From assembly GCA_964556785.1 (NCBI GenBank), contig CAZKXM010000001.1:1-60762 (forward strand): a DNA stretch of 60,762 nucleotides. The letters are read 5' to 3'. This stretch comes from CAG-1031 sp964556785 (lineage in GTDB: Bacteria; Bacteroidota; Bacteroidia; Bacteroidales; Muribaculaceae). A program made the position numbers and the translations under genes. A model generated the notes under the pieces. It worked only from the letters and a program-made list of their open reading frames with translations. It was not told the origin of the DNA and searched no databases. Every line of letters begins with the position of its first letter. Within the stretch, counting starts at the first letter, position 1. Shown in pieces: positions 23,439-31,798 of the stretch.

Positions 23439-24269
23439 TCAGAGGGCAACCTTTCTTACCTTCCGGCCTTTCTTCTCGATGAAGATGCCGCTGGAAGGGT
23501 GCTCAACGCGGCGTCCCTGCAGATCAAAATGTTCTGAGGTCGAGTCAGCATCCGTGGTCTCAACCGTCTCAACGGCTGAATTATCTGATCGCTCTACTAT
23601 TACATTTCCCTGAGCATCGGTGACTTTCAGCAGCATAAAGGAAGAACCCCCGGCTATAAGTTCTGTGGGATAGAAATAGCTGCCATCAAAATAGCAAGTA
23701 CTGCCAACGCCCGGAATCCACAGTTCTGTAGCGATTGAGTTGGCATCGTCAGCCGACTCTTCTTTGCTGCGGAACACTTTCAGCTCCATGACTGTTGTAT
23801 TAAACTTTTCACTGAAAGAGTTACCAACATACTTGAAGTAACATTCCCGCGGAAGGGCAAGATCATTAGCCGGACCATAAATGCGTGTTTCCCACATCTT
23901 GCTTCCTTCACCGGGGGTAAGTGAGAAGTCATAAATCAGATACCAGTCAGACGTTTCATTCCTTGTGATAAACTCATAGATTTTGTCACCATCAACTTTA
24001 ATGAGATTTCCGAGCACTTCAAAATCTCTGTCAGGTTCACGATTCCCGACATGATCAGAAGCAGCATGGTGAATTGACAACTGGTAGATACCTTCTGAAG
24101 CTGTTCTGTCTGTTTCAACCAAAGTTATCGTTTCATGATCGATGCCGGAACCATTTAACTCGTCGTATTCCCACACTGTTCCCGGCACGAAATAGTTAGC
24201 GGCCCGACACAATGAAGTTGGTGCCAAAACCGCAAACAGAGTTGCTAAATAGACGTAAAGTTTTTTCAT
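23439..24269 (-). CDS. Exported protein with sorting-like C-terminal tail
   Basis: A 276-residue protein with a signal peptide (MKKLYVYLATLFAVLAPTSL, cleavage near CRAAN). The central part (VWEYDELNGSGIDHETITL, then YIPGVG-like WIPGVGSTCYFDGSYF) has no recognised enzyme motif and looks like a beta-rich exported domain seen in Bacteroidales hypothetical proteins. The end (FDLQGRRVEHPSSGIFIEKK, then a basic tail) resembles the C-terminal module of type IX secretion substrates. It has its own -7 box and terminator, so it is a single-gene unit. Function is unknown. Confidence 0.7.
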   Translation of the reverse strand: MKKLYVYLATLFAVLAPTSLCRAANYFVPGTVWEYDELNGSGIDHETITLVETDRTASEGIYQLSIHHAASDHVGNREPDRDFEVLGNLIKVDGDKIYEFITRNETSDWYLIYDFSLTPGEGSKMWETRIYGPANDLALPRECYFKYVGNSFSEKFNTTVMELKVFRSKEESADDANSIATELWIPGVGSTCYFDGSYFYPTELIAGGSSFMLLKVTDAQGNVIVERSDNSAVETVETTDADSTSEHFDLQGRRVEHPSSGIFIEKKGRKVRKVAL

Positions 24270-24300
24270 GAGAAATACGATTAGGGCTATTACTCGTTCG

Positions 24301-24308
24301 CAAATTTA
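24301..24308 (-). promoter_or_regulatory. -7 box for the exported-protein gene
   Basis: Minus-strand TAAATTTG lies 31 bases before the start at 24269. The -33 region is not clear. Confidence 0.45.
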
Positions 24309-24387
24309 AAGATAATTTTTACAATTCTAAACTTTTTGCATGAATATTTTTAATATTGTTAAACTTATCGACCCAAAAAATTTTCGC

Positions 24388-24395
24388 TATCTTTG
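24388..24395 (+). promoter_or_regulatory. -7 box 9 bases before rarA
   Basis: TATCTTTG is followed by CTATTGAAT and the rarA ATG at 24405. Transcription from this box would leave a leader of only a few bases. No TTTG at -33. Confidence 0.45.
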
Positions 24396-24404
24396 CTATT
24401 GAAT

Positions 24405-25697
24405 ATGACACCACCATTGGCAGAGCGGCTGCGGCCGCGCACACTCGACGATTATATCGGCCAGACTCACATCACCGGGCCGGGCGGCATTGTGCGCCGC
24501 ATGATCGAAACAGGTCAGGTTTCCTCATTCATTCTGTGGGGACCTCCCGGTGTGGGCAAGACAACCCTTGCCCGCATAATCGCCAACACGGTCAAGGCTC
24601 CGTTCTTCACTCTGTCGGCAGTCAACTCAGGCGTCAAGGAGGTGAGGGAGGTGCTCGACCGCTGCCGTGCCGAAAGCGGCAACATGTTCAACTCATCACG
24701 CCCAATACTCTTTATCGACGAGATCCACCGGTTCAACAAGAGCCAGCAAGACTCGCTGCTGGGGGCCGTTGAGAGCGGCACGGTGACCCTGATCGGGGCC
24801 ACAACTGAAAATCCTTCATTTGAGGTGATACGCCCTCTGCTGTCGAGAGCTCAGGTCTACACCCTCAAATCGCTCGAGGCTCCCGAGCTTGAGCAGCTGC
24901 TGGAGCGTGCTCTGACAAAAGATCAGGTGCTCAGGGAGCGGAAAGTGAGGGTTGACCAGACAACAGCCCTGTTCCGTTTTGCAGGTGGCGACGGGCGCAA
25001 GCTGCTCAACATTCTCGACCTGCTCGAGCGCAGCACTCCCGCCGGTGAAGAAATCATTGTCAACGATGAGACGGTGACCGAACGGCTTCAAGAGAATCCG
25101 GCCGCCTACGACAAGAACGGCGAGATGCACTACGACATCATCTCGGCCTTCATAAAGAGTGTGAGAGGGAGCGACCCCGATGCGGCCCTCTACTGGCTGG
25201 CACGCATGATTGCCGGTGGCGAAGACCCGAAATTCATTGCCCGCAGGCTCGTTATCCTTGCTGCCGAAGACATTGGCCTGGCCAACCCTCAGGCAATCGT
25301 GATAGCCAACGCTACGTTCGACGTTCTTCACAAGATCGGCTGGCCTGAAGGACGCATTCCGCTGGCCGAGTGTGTGGTTTATCTTGCCACCTCGCCCAAG
25401 AGCAACACCGCCTACGCGGCCATCGCCAAAGCTCAGGCTCTGGTGGCTCAGACGGGCAACCTCCCTGTTCCGCTCCACCTGCGCAATGCCCCGACTTCGC
25501 TGATGAAGGATATGGGCTATGGCCACGACTACAAGTATGCCCATGACTATGAGGGCAATTTCGTGCGCCAGCAGTTTATGCCCGACGCGCTCGGCCACCG
25601 GCAGTTCTGGACTCCGGGCGACAATCCGTCAGAGCTCCGCATGGCGCAGCTGCAAACCGAACGCTGGGCCCGCGAGACCGACAGCAGCAAAAAATAA
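24405..25697 (+). CDS. rarA: Replication-associated recombination ATPase RarA
   Basis: A 430-residue AAA+ protein of the RarA/MgsA (WRNIP1) group, related to clamp loaders and acting at stalled replication forks. The N-terminal PLAERLRPRTLDDYIGQTHI is diagnostic. Walker A GPPGVGKTT is at residues 46-54, Walker B ILFIDEIHRFNK at about 101-112, sensor 1 is LIGATTENPSFEV, and the C-terminal tetramerisation domain includes AAEDIGLANPQAI and MKDMGYGHDYKYAHDYEGNF. An in-frame TTG four codons upstream is not needed. The start codon is very close to the -7 box. Confidence 0.95.
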   Translation: MTPPLAERLRPRTLDDYIGQTHITGPGGIVRRMIETGQVSSFILWGPPGVGKTTLARIIANTVKAPFFTLSAVNSGVKEVREVLDRCRAESGNMFNSSRPILFIDEIHRFNKSQQDSLLGAVESGTVTLIGATTENPSFEVIRPLLSRAQVYTLKSLEAPELEQLLERALTKDQVLRERKVRVDQTTALFRFAGGDGRKLLNILDLLERSTPAGEEIIVNDETVTERLQENPAAYDKNGEMHYDIISAFIKSVRGSDPDAALYWLARMIAGGEDPKFIARRLVILAAEDIGLANPQAIVIANATFDVLHKIGWPEGRIPLAECVVYLATSPKSNTAYAAIAKAQALVAQTGNLPVPLHLRNAPTSLMKDMGYGHDYKYAHDYEGNFVRQQFMPDALGHRQFWTPGDNPSELRMAQLQTERWARETDSSKK

Positions 25698-25730
25698 CCG
25701 CGCATGCTGCCGACGCTCTCAGTTTTTCAG

Positions 25731-25738
25731 TATCTTTG
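25731..25738 (+). promoter_or_regulatory. -7 box for purM
   Basis: TATCTTTG lies 45 bases before the purM ATG. No TTTG at the -33 position. Confidence 0.45.
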
Positions 25739-25783
25739 CAACATATTTCCCCACACAGACCCCAACATCATCACACCCACCCA

Positions 25784-26950
25784 ATGAGCGATCAGAGATA
25801 CAACATGCGCGGAGTGTCGGCATCGAAAGAGGATGTCCACAACGCCATCAAGAATGTTGACAAAGGCATTTTTCCCAAAGCGTTCTGCAAAATCATTCCC
25901 GACATTCTCGGGGGCGACCCGCAGTGGTGCAACATAATGCATGCCGACGGCGCCGGCACGAAATCATCGCTGGCCTACGCCTACTGGCGCGAAACGGGCG
26001 ATCTGAGCGTGTGGCGCGGCATTGCGCAAGATGCTCTGGTGATGAACCTCGACGACCTGCTCTGTGTGGGCGCTACCGACAATATCCTTGTGTCATCCAC
26101 CATCGGCCGCAACAAGATGCTCATTCCCGGCGAAGTGATAGCTGCCATAATCAACGGCACTGAAGACCTTCTGTCCGAGCTGCGCGATAACGGAATTTCG
26201 ATCTACTCCACCGGCGGCGAGACAGCCGATGTTGGCGATCTGGTGCGCACCATCATCGTTGACAGCACCGTGACATGCCGCATGAAGCGCGAAGACGTGA
26301 TCAACAACGCCAACATTTCAGCCGGCGATGTGATTGTGGGTCTGGCATCGTTCGGCCAGGCAACATACGAGACCTGCTATAACGGCGGAATGGGCAGCAA
26401 CGGGCTGACATCGGCGCGCCACGACGTGTTCTCGAAAGAAGTGGCGCGGAAATATCCGCAGACATTCGATCCGGCCGTGCCTGCCGAACTCGTTTACAGC
26501 GGATCGGTGAATCTCACCGACCCTGTTGAGGGGACGCCGCTCGATGCCGGAAAGCTCGTCCTCTCCCCCACCCGCACCTATGCACCTGTGATCAAGCGCA
26601 TTCTCGAGGAGATGCGCAGCTCGATTCACGGAATGGTTCACTGCTCTGGAGGAGCACAGACAAAGGTGATGCACTTTGTGGAAAACAAGCACGTGATCAA
26701 GGACAACCTTTTCCCCGTGCCACCTCTTTTCGCTATGATACAGCGTGAGAGCAACACCGACTGGGCCGAGATGTACAAGGTGTTCAACATGGGCCACCGC
26801 ATGGAAATCTATGTCAAGCCCGACGATGCCCGGCGCGTTATCGAGATCAGCGAAAGCTTCGGTATACCGGCGCAGATCGTGGGCCGTGTTGAGGATGCTC
26901 CGGCCAACCGCCTCACCATCATCAGCGAGGCGGGCACATTTGAGTATTGA
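25784..26950 (+). CDS. purM: Phosphoribosylformylglycinamidine cyclo-ligase, Bacteroidota type
   Basis: A 388-residue PurM/AIR-synthase-fold protein converting FGAM to AIR with ATP in purine synthesis. Visible landmarks are YNMRGVSASKEDVHNAIKN at the start, IMHADGAGTKSSLAYAYWRE near 51-70, ALVMNLDDLLCVGATDNI, YSTGGETADVGDLVRTIIVD, and MVHCSGGAQTKVMHF near 285-299. It is longer and more diverged than E. coli PurM, as in other Bacteroidales. The start MSDQRYNMRG is chosen; an in-frame ATG 48 bases upstream would encode low-complexity His/Pro sequence. It begins a plus-strand series with the MltF-like gene 21 bases later. Confidence 0.88.
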   Translation: MSDQRYNMRGVSASKEDVHNAIKNVDKGIFPKAFCKIIPDILGGDPQWCNIMHADGAGTKSSLAYAYWRETGDLSVWRGIAQDALVMNLDDLLCVGATDNILVSSTIGRNKMLIPGEVIAAIINGTEDLLSELRDNGISIYSTGGETADVGDLVRTIIVDSTVTCRMKREDVINNANISAGDVIVGLASFGQATYETCYNGGMGSNGLTSARHDVFSKEVARKYPQTFDPAVPAELVYSGSVNLTDPVEGTPLDAGKLVLSPTRTYAPVIKRILEEMRSSIHGMVHCSGGAQTKVMHFVENKHVIKDNLFPVPPLFAMIQRESNTDWAEMYKVFNMGHRMEIYVKPDDARRVIEISESFGIPAQIVGRVEDAPANRLTIISEAGTFEY

Positions 26951-26971
26951 CACCCACTCCCGCCGTAACCC

Positions 26972-28390
26972 ATGATGCGCGCCCGGAGCCTTCTGCGACT
27001 GATTGCAGCATCGGCGTTGACCTTACTGATGATGCCGGTGGCGATGACTTCGTGTGGCGGATCGAAACACCAGGCTCCGGCAGGCGCGACCGTGCATGCC
27101 GACTCCATATCGCTGCCCGACACTCTCAGAGTGGCCACCCTCTACAGCCCTACCTCCTACTTCAACTATCGCGAGGAGACGATGGGGATTGACCACGATC
27201 TGGTGATGCAGATGGGGCGCGACAAAAACATGGAGATCAGTTTTGAAATAGCTCCCACGCTGGCAAGAGCGATCGAACTGCTCGACTCGGGGAAGGTTGA
27301 CCTGATAGCTTACGAAGTGCCTGTGACGGCCGAATACAAAAGCCGTGTGCTTGCCTGCGGCCCCGAAAACATATCGAGCCAGGTGCTGGTCCAGCCCCGC
27401 CAAAAGGGGAAGGCGCTGATCTCTGACGTGACTGAGCTTGCGGGGCGCGATGTGTTTGTTGAAGCCGACTCAAAATATTTTCACCGCCTGAACAATCTTA
27501 ACAATGAGATTGGTGGCGGAATCAGGATCCACGCTCTCACCCACGACGAAATGATCACTGAAGACCTGATCGATCTTGTGAGCCGCGACTCGATTCCGCT
27601 GACTGTTGTCGACAGCGACATTGCCCGCCTCAACAAAACCTATTATCCGAATCTCGACATCAATCTGCGCATCAGTTTCCCCCAGAGGTCGCGCTGGGCT
27701 GTCGCGCCCAAGAGCAAGTGGCTCGCCGACAGCATCGACTCATGGATTGCCGACAGGCGCACGGTGCAGGCCGAGGCTGCTATCCTTAAGCGTTACTACG
27801 AGCTTAGCAAGCAGGTAAGCAGCGCTTTCAACCTCTCGTTCAGCAACGGAAAGGCGTCGCCGTTCGACGATCTGCTGCGCCGCTGCGCCAAAGGAACCGG
27901 CTGGGACTGGAGGCTCCTTGCAGCGCTGGCATGGAAAGAGAGCAATTTCGACAACAGCGTGGTGTCGTGGGCCGGAGCACGCGGGGTGATGCAGATAATG
28001 CCGAACACGGCCCGCGCCTACGGAGTCGACCCCGCCGAACTAACCGACAATGCCCGCTGCATAAATCTGGCGGTGAAGATTCTCGAAACGCTCGACAACA
28101 GCCTAAGAGACAAGGTGAAGGATCCGCAGGAACGTGCGCGCTTCGTGATGGCGGCCTACAACTCGGGGCTGGCTCACGTGCTCGACGCAATGGCTCTTGC
28201 CGCAAAATACGGGCTCGATCCCGGACGATGGCACGGAAATGTTGAAAAGGCTATGCTGATGAAGTCGAAGCCTGAGTTCTACAACGATCCCGTGTGCCGT
28301 TACGGTTACTCGCGCGGCCGCGAGACTGTCGACCATATCAACCGCATCTACGGTTTCTACGAAAAATGCCGTTCAAAGGTGCCACTCTGA
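26972..28390 (+). CDS. MltF-like lytic transglycosylase lipoprotein
   Basis: A 472-residue envelope enzyme. The signal ends in the lipobox MTSC (Cys-28), so it is lipid-anchored. Residues 50-270 form a periplasmic solute-binding-protein-like domain (TLRVATLYSPTSYFNYRE, DLIAYEVPVTAEYKSRVLA). Residues 300-450 form an SLT lytic transglycosylase domain, with the catalytic Glu in LAWKESNFDNSV (Glu-323) and ARGVMQIMPNTARAYGVDPA. Both domains and their order match MltF, which cleaves peptidoglycan glycan strands and is controlled by its N-domain. MltF is often not a lipoprotein, so the lipobox is a Bacteroidota feature. Confidence 0.88.
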   Translation: MMRARSLLRLIAASALTLLMMPVAMTSCGGSKHQAPAGATVHADSISLPDTLRVATLYSPTSYFNYREETMGIDHDLVMQMGRDKNMEISFEIAPTLARAIELLDSGKVDLIAYEVPVTAEYKSRVLACGPENISSQVLVQPRQKGKALISDVTELAGRDVFVEADSKYFHRLNNLNNEIGGGIRIHALTHDEMITEDLIDLVSRDSIPLTVVDSDIARLNKTYYPNLDINLRISFPQRSRWAVAPKSKWLADSIDSWIADRRTVQAEAAILKRYYELSKQVSSAFNLSFSNGKASPFDDLLRRCAKGTGWDWRLLAALAWKESNFDNSVVSWAGARGVMQIMPNTARAYGVDPAELTDNARCINLAVKILETLDNSLRDKVKDPQERARFVMAAYNSGLAHVLDAMALAAKYGLDPGRWHGNVEKAMLMKSKPEFYNDPVCRYGYSRGRETVDHINRIYGFYEKCRSKVPL

Positions 28391-28435
28391 AAAAACCTGA
28401 CAATAATTATTCATGTTTCAAACAGATAAACGATT

Positions 28436-28984
28436 ATGAAAAAATCAACCGTCACTGTAGCAGTAGCTCTCGCCCTCTGCGGCTCAATGCTTTCAACCTC
28501 TTGCATCGGCAAGTTCGCGCTGACCAACCGTGTGCTCAGCTGGAACAAGGAGGTGGGCAACAAGTTTGTCAACGAGCTCGTGTTTTTCGCTTTCTGGATT
28601 CTACCGGTCTATGAGGTGACGGCTCTTGCCGACGTGCTTGTGCTGAACTCCATCGAGTTCTGGAGCGGCTCGAATCCGATGGCCAAGGGCACAAAGGTTA
28701 TCGAAGGGAAGGATGGCCGTTATCTTGTGGAGTGTGACGGGAAAGGCTACAACATCAAGAGCGAGACCGACGGCTCGGTTGTACGCCTCGATTTCGATGC
28801 CGACAATCAGACGTGGTGGGTTGACCTTCCCGATCAGGAACCTGTTCAGCTCATGACAATCCTCGATAAGGACCACGTTGCCCTCCCCGCCCCCGACGGC
28901 ACAATGATGGTTGTCGAGAATTCGCAGGCAGGAGTGATGGCCTACAGCCGCGTTGCCGCTTCCATGAATCTTGCCGCACGATGA
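28436..28984 (+). CDS. DUF3332 lipoprotein
   Basis: A 182-residue protein with a lipoprotein signal (ALCGSMLSTSC, Cys-23). After it comes the DUF3332 pattern FALTNRVLSWNKEVGNKFVN and ELVFFAFWILPVYEVTALAD, a hydrophobic stretch that may sit in the membrane, then SIEFWSGSNPMAKGTKVIEG and a small beta-rich C-terminal part. Function of the family is unknown. Its stop overlaps the dedA start by 4 bases, pointing to a shared mRNA and perhaps a joint envelope role. Confidence 0.82.
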   Translation: MKKSTVTVAVALALCGSMLSTSCIGKFALTNRVLSWNKEVGNKFVNELVFFAFWILPVYEVTALADVLVLNSIEFWSGSNPMAKGTKVIEGKDGRYLVECDGKGYNIKSETDGSVVRLDFDADNQTWWVDLPDQEPVQLMTILDKDHVALPAPDGTMMVVENSQAGVMAYSRVAASMNLAAR

Positions 28985-29646
28985 CTCTGCTCGCGATTTT
29001 CGATGCCGCATCGATCTTCCAGTGGGTTGTTGACAATGCGAGCTACTGGCTGGTGTTCCTTCTGATGACGGTTGAGAGTTCGTTCATACCGTTTCCGAGC
29101 GAGGTTGTGGTTCCCCCGGCAGCCTACATTGCCTGTACTACGGGCAACATGAACGTTTGGCTCGTGGCACTGGCCGCAACCGCGGGAGCAGTGTGCGGCG
29201 CCTTGATAAACTATTATCTCTCGCTGTGGATTGGCCGCCCCATCGTCTATGCCTTCGCGCGCAGCCGCTTTGGCCACGCATGCCTGATCACCCCTGAAAA
29301 GGTGCAGCATGCCGAGTCGTATTTCGACCGCCACGGAGCCGCATCGACATTCATAGGGCGGCTCATCCCCGCCGTGCGTCAGCTGATCTCGATTCCGGCC
29401 GGACTGGCGCGCATGAACATCGGCATATTCATCATTTTCACAGCCCTCGGAGCGCTGGTGTGGAACGCCATCCTGACACTCCTCGGCTGGTGGCTCGGGA
29501 AAACCGTGCCTCTCGCCGATCTATTCAATAAGGTGGAGCAATACAACGATTATCTCACCTATGCCGGCGTGGCGCTCGGGGTGCTCGTTGTGGGCTTCAT
29601 TCTCTGGAATGCCTTCAAACCTAACCATATACCAGAAAAACAATGA
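28981..29646 (+). CDS. DedA family membrane protein
   Basis: A 221-residue inner-membrane protein of the DedA/SNARE-associated family; members act in undecaprenyl-phosphate or phospholipid flipping and in membrane homeostasis. The family hallmark ESSFIPFPSEVVVPPAAYIA is near residues 31-50 and the second conserved block SYFDRHGAASTFIGRLIPAV, then RQLISIPAGLARMN, is at about 116-150. Five or six hydrophobic helices are visible. It overlaps both neighbours by 4 bases (ATGA at each junction), so translation is coupled from the DUF3332 gene into rpe. Confidence 0.9.
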   Translation: MTLLAIFDAASIFQWVVDNASYWLVFLLMTVESSFIPFPSEVVVPPAAYIACTTGNMNVWLVALAATAGAVCGALINYYLSLWIGRPIVYAFARSRFGHACLITPEKVQHAESYFDRHGAASTFIGRLIPAVRQLISIPAGLARMNIGIFIIFTALGALVWNAILTLLGWWLGKTVPLADLFNKVEQYNDYLTYAGVALGVLVVGFILWNAFKPNHIPEKQ

Positions 29647-30290
29647 CACAAGTATCGCCCTCTCTCCTCTCAGCCGATTTCGCAAATCTGGGGCGTGATG
29701 TCGAGATGCTCAACGAGAGCCGCGCGTCGATGATCCATATCGACGTGATGGACGGTGTGTTCGTGCCCAATATCTCGTTCGGATTCCCGGTTCTGAAATC
29801 GATTCAGCCCATTGCGCGCAAACCCCTTGACGTTCATCTGATGATCGTCGATCCGGGGAAATTCGCAAATCAGGTCAGAGACATCGGTGCCGAAATCATG
29901 AACGTGCATGTCGAGGCGTGCACTCACCTTCACCGCACAATCCAGCAAATCAAGGGTGCGGGGATGAAAGCAGCCGTGACACTCAATCCGGCGACCCCGG
30001 TGTGCATGCTTGAGGAGATTGTGACCGACGTCGACATGATCCTGCTGATGTCGGTCAATCCCGGCTTCGGCGGTCAGAAATTTATCCCTACCACGGTTGA
30101 CAAGGTACGCCGTGTGCGTCAGCTGATCGCTCAAAGCGGCTCGAAAGCCCTGATTGAGGTTGACGGCGGCGTTAATCTTGAAACAGGCCGCGCTCTTGTC
30201 GATGCTGGTGCCGACATCCTTGTTGCGGGCAACTACGTCTTCGCTGCCCCCGATCCCAAGGCGGCGATTGCCGGACTCGCCGATCTCTGA
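29643..30290 (+). CDS. rpe: Ribulose-phosphate 3-epimerase
   Basis: A 215-residue TIM-barrel enzyme interconverting ribulose-5-P and xylulose-5-P. Motifs are SPSLLSADFANLGRDVEML at residues 5-23, MIHIDVMDGVFVPNISFG near 30-47, the metal-binding His in PLDVHLMIVDPG, LLMSVNPGFGGQKFIP near 135-150 and EVDGGVNLETG near 177. All metal and catalytic residues expected (His, Asp, His, Asp) are present. It is coupled to dedA by a 4-base overlap and followed 9 bases later by the ATP-grasp-like gene. Confidence 0.96.
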   Translation: MTQVSPSLLSADFANLGRDVEMLNESRASMIHIDVMDGVFVPNISFGFPVLKSIQPIARKPLDVHLMIVDPGKFANQVRDIGAEIMNVHVEACTHLHRTIQQIKGAGMKAAVTLNPATPVCMLEEIVTDVDMILLMSVNPGFGGQKFIPTTVDKVRRVRQLIAQSGSKALIEVDGGVNLETGRALVDAGADILVAGNYVFAAPDPKAAIAGLADL

Positions 30291-30299
30291 CAGCAACCG

Positions 30300-31343
30300 A
30301 TGGCGACAGCCCTGCTCTTTAATCCGCAGAATGATCTTGCATTGGCCGCAGCCACGGAGAGTTATACTCCTCCGCGTGCTGCGGCTCAATTTGCTGCCGC
30401 CGGAGCTCTTTTGCCGGCATGGTGGGCGGGTGAGGATGACACAGTTGTTGCTCCCGGCCTCAGAGATGATGCCGCGTGGCTGCGGCGCGAATACGGGCTG
30501 CGGTTCAATCTCGGCGGTGCAGAACATTGCACAAGCGCCGCCCCCTGGGGATGGAGCCGCAATGCAGTGTGGCTGTTTGAGAGGACAGGCATGTCGCCGG
30601 CTGTTCTTCCCTCCGAATTCGACATTGAGCATTACCGTGATCTGAGCCATCGCAAGACGGCGATGAAGGTCAGAGCCCTCCTGGGTGTGTTTCCCGGCTA
30701 CTTAGCTACTGATCTCGATGCAGCAAGGCAGATAATCGATAAGAGGGGGATGCGGCTCTATGCCAAGAGCCCGTGGTCGTGCAGCGGCAGGGGCGTGATG
30801 CCGCTCGAACGCATGTCGGTATCGGCTGCCCTCAGCCATGTCGCGGGAATTATCCGCCGCCAGGGAAGCGTACTCCTTGAAGAAGCCTGGCCACAGGGAA
30901 CAGATATCGCGGCTCTGTATGTCAGACGGGGTGAGACGGTGGAGTTCAACGGATGGTCGATGTTTGAAAGCTCACCGACAGGCGCCTATGCAGGCAATAT
31001 AGTGGCCTCGCAGCAGCAGCTTGAGAGAATGATCGGCGAGCGCACCGACATTGCCGCGCTGCGCGATATTGCAACCCTCACAGGCCATGCCCTCGAAAAG
31101 GTTTTGACTGGGTGTTTCTATAACGGTCAGCTCGGCGTCGACATGCTCATTGCGCCCGACGGCCGGGTGAATCCGTGCATTGAGGTGAATCTGAGGCGAA
31201 CCATGGGCTTTGTGGCACGCGACATCCACAACCGGCTCGGAATAGAGGGACGTCTGGAGATGTCGGCACCCCCGGGCGCCACGATGCTGTGCCCGCCCCG
31301 AGGCTCATTCTCAATCGGCGTTACTCCTCGAGCCGGCGCTTGA
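30300..31343 (+). CDS. ATP-grasp-like protein of unknown function
   Basis: A 347-residue soluble protein. It opens with LLFNPQNDLALAAATESYTP, a pattern conserved among uncharacterised Bacteroidales proteins. From about residue 120 it resembles an ATP-grasp ligase: RLYAKSPWSCSGRGVMPLE looks like the ATP-binding strand and loop, SVLLEEAWPQGTDIAALYV like the hinge, and PCIEVNLRRTMG like the Mg-binding E-x-N-x-R motif. Substrate is unknown and no partner gene gives a clue. It ends overlapping ribH tail-to-tail by 23 bases, so the C-terminal coding sequence is constrained by both frames. Confidence 0.65.
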   Translation: MATALLFNPQNDLALAAATESYTPPRAAAQFAAAGALLPAWWAGEDDTVVAPGLRDDAAWLRREYGLRFNLGGAEHCTSAAPWGWSRNAVWLFERTGMSPAVLPSEFDIEHYRDLSHRKTAMKVRALLGVFPGYLATDLDAARQIIDKRGMRLYAKSPWSCSGRGVMPLERMSVSAALSHVAGIIRRQGSVLLEEAWPQGTDIAALYVRRGETVEFNGWSMFESSPTGAYAGNIVASQQQLERMIGERTDIAALRDIATLTGHALEKVLTGCFYNGQLGVDMLIAPDGRVNPCIEVNLRRTMGFVARDIHNRLGIEGRLEMSAPPGATMLCPPRGSFSIGVTPRAGA

Positions 31344-31782
31344 AGGCCACCATCTTAACCGCAGTGTCGGCATATTCGGGTCCCTTCTCCAGACGGTCGA
31401 TAGCCTGCTGCTCGTCGTTGACGGTGAGCACACCGAAAATCACCGGGGTGTCGCAATCGGCATTCAGAGCTGTAACGCCCTGAGTGACGCTCTGACACAC
31501 ATAGTCGAAGTGTGGCGTTCCGCCACGTATCACACAGCCGATCACGATCACGGCGTCAAAAAGGCTCGACTCGATGATCTGCGAAGCGGCAAAGGTCAGC
31601 TCGATAGCGCCGGGGACGGTGTAGGTCACCACATCGTCAGTTGCACACCCCAGCTCATGAAGGCGCTTTGCAGCCCCTTCGGCGAGCGGAGTGGTGATGA
31701 AACTGTTCCATTCGGTGGTGACTATTGCAACGCGGAGATTTTCTACGCGGGGAACTTCGGTGTGAGGATTGTGTTGTGACAT
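31321..31782 (-). CDS. ribH: 6,7-dimethyl-8-ribityllumazine synthase
   Basis: A 153-residue lumazine synthase, the penultimate riboflavin step. Motifs are VAIVTTEWNSFITTPLAEGA near residues 18-37, YTVPGAIELTFAASQII near 54-70, VIVIGCVIRGGTPHFDYVCQ near 78-97, the catalytic His in that block, and PVIFGVLTVNDEQQAIDR near 112-129. Length is normal. It follows the TPR gene by 16 bases and converges with the ATP-grasp-like gene. ribD of the same pathway is at 37774 in another transcription unit. Confidence 0.95.
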   Translation of the reverse strand: MSQHNPHTEVPRVENLRVAIVTTEWNSFITTPLAEGAAKRLHELGCATDDVVTYTVPGAIELTFAASQIIESSLFDAVIVIGCVIRGGTPHFDYVCQSVTQGVTALNADCDTPVIFGVLTVNDEQQAIDRLEKGPEYADTAVKMVAFKRRLEE

Positions 31783-31798
31783 CGGTAGGATTGATTTT

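Noticed and set aside
23198..23449. 83-residue minus-strand frame between serC and the exported-protein gene
   Set aside because: It spans a terminator hairpin and the serC promoter; no family signals.
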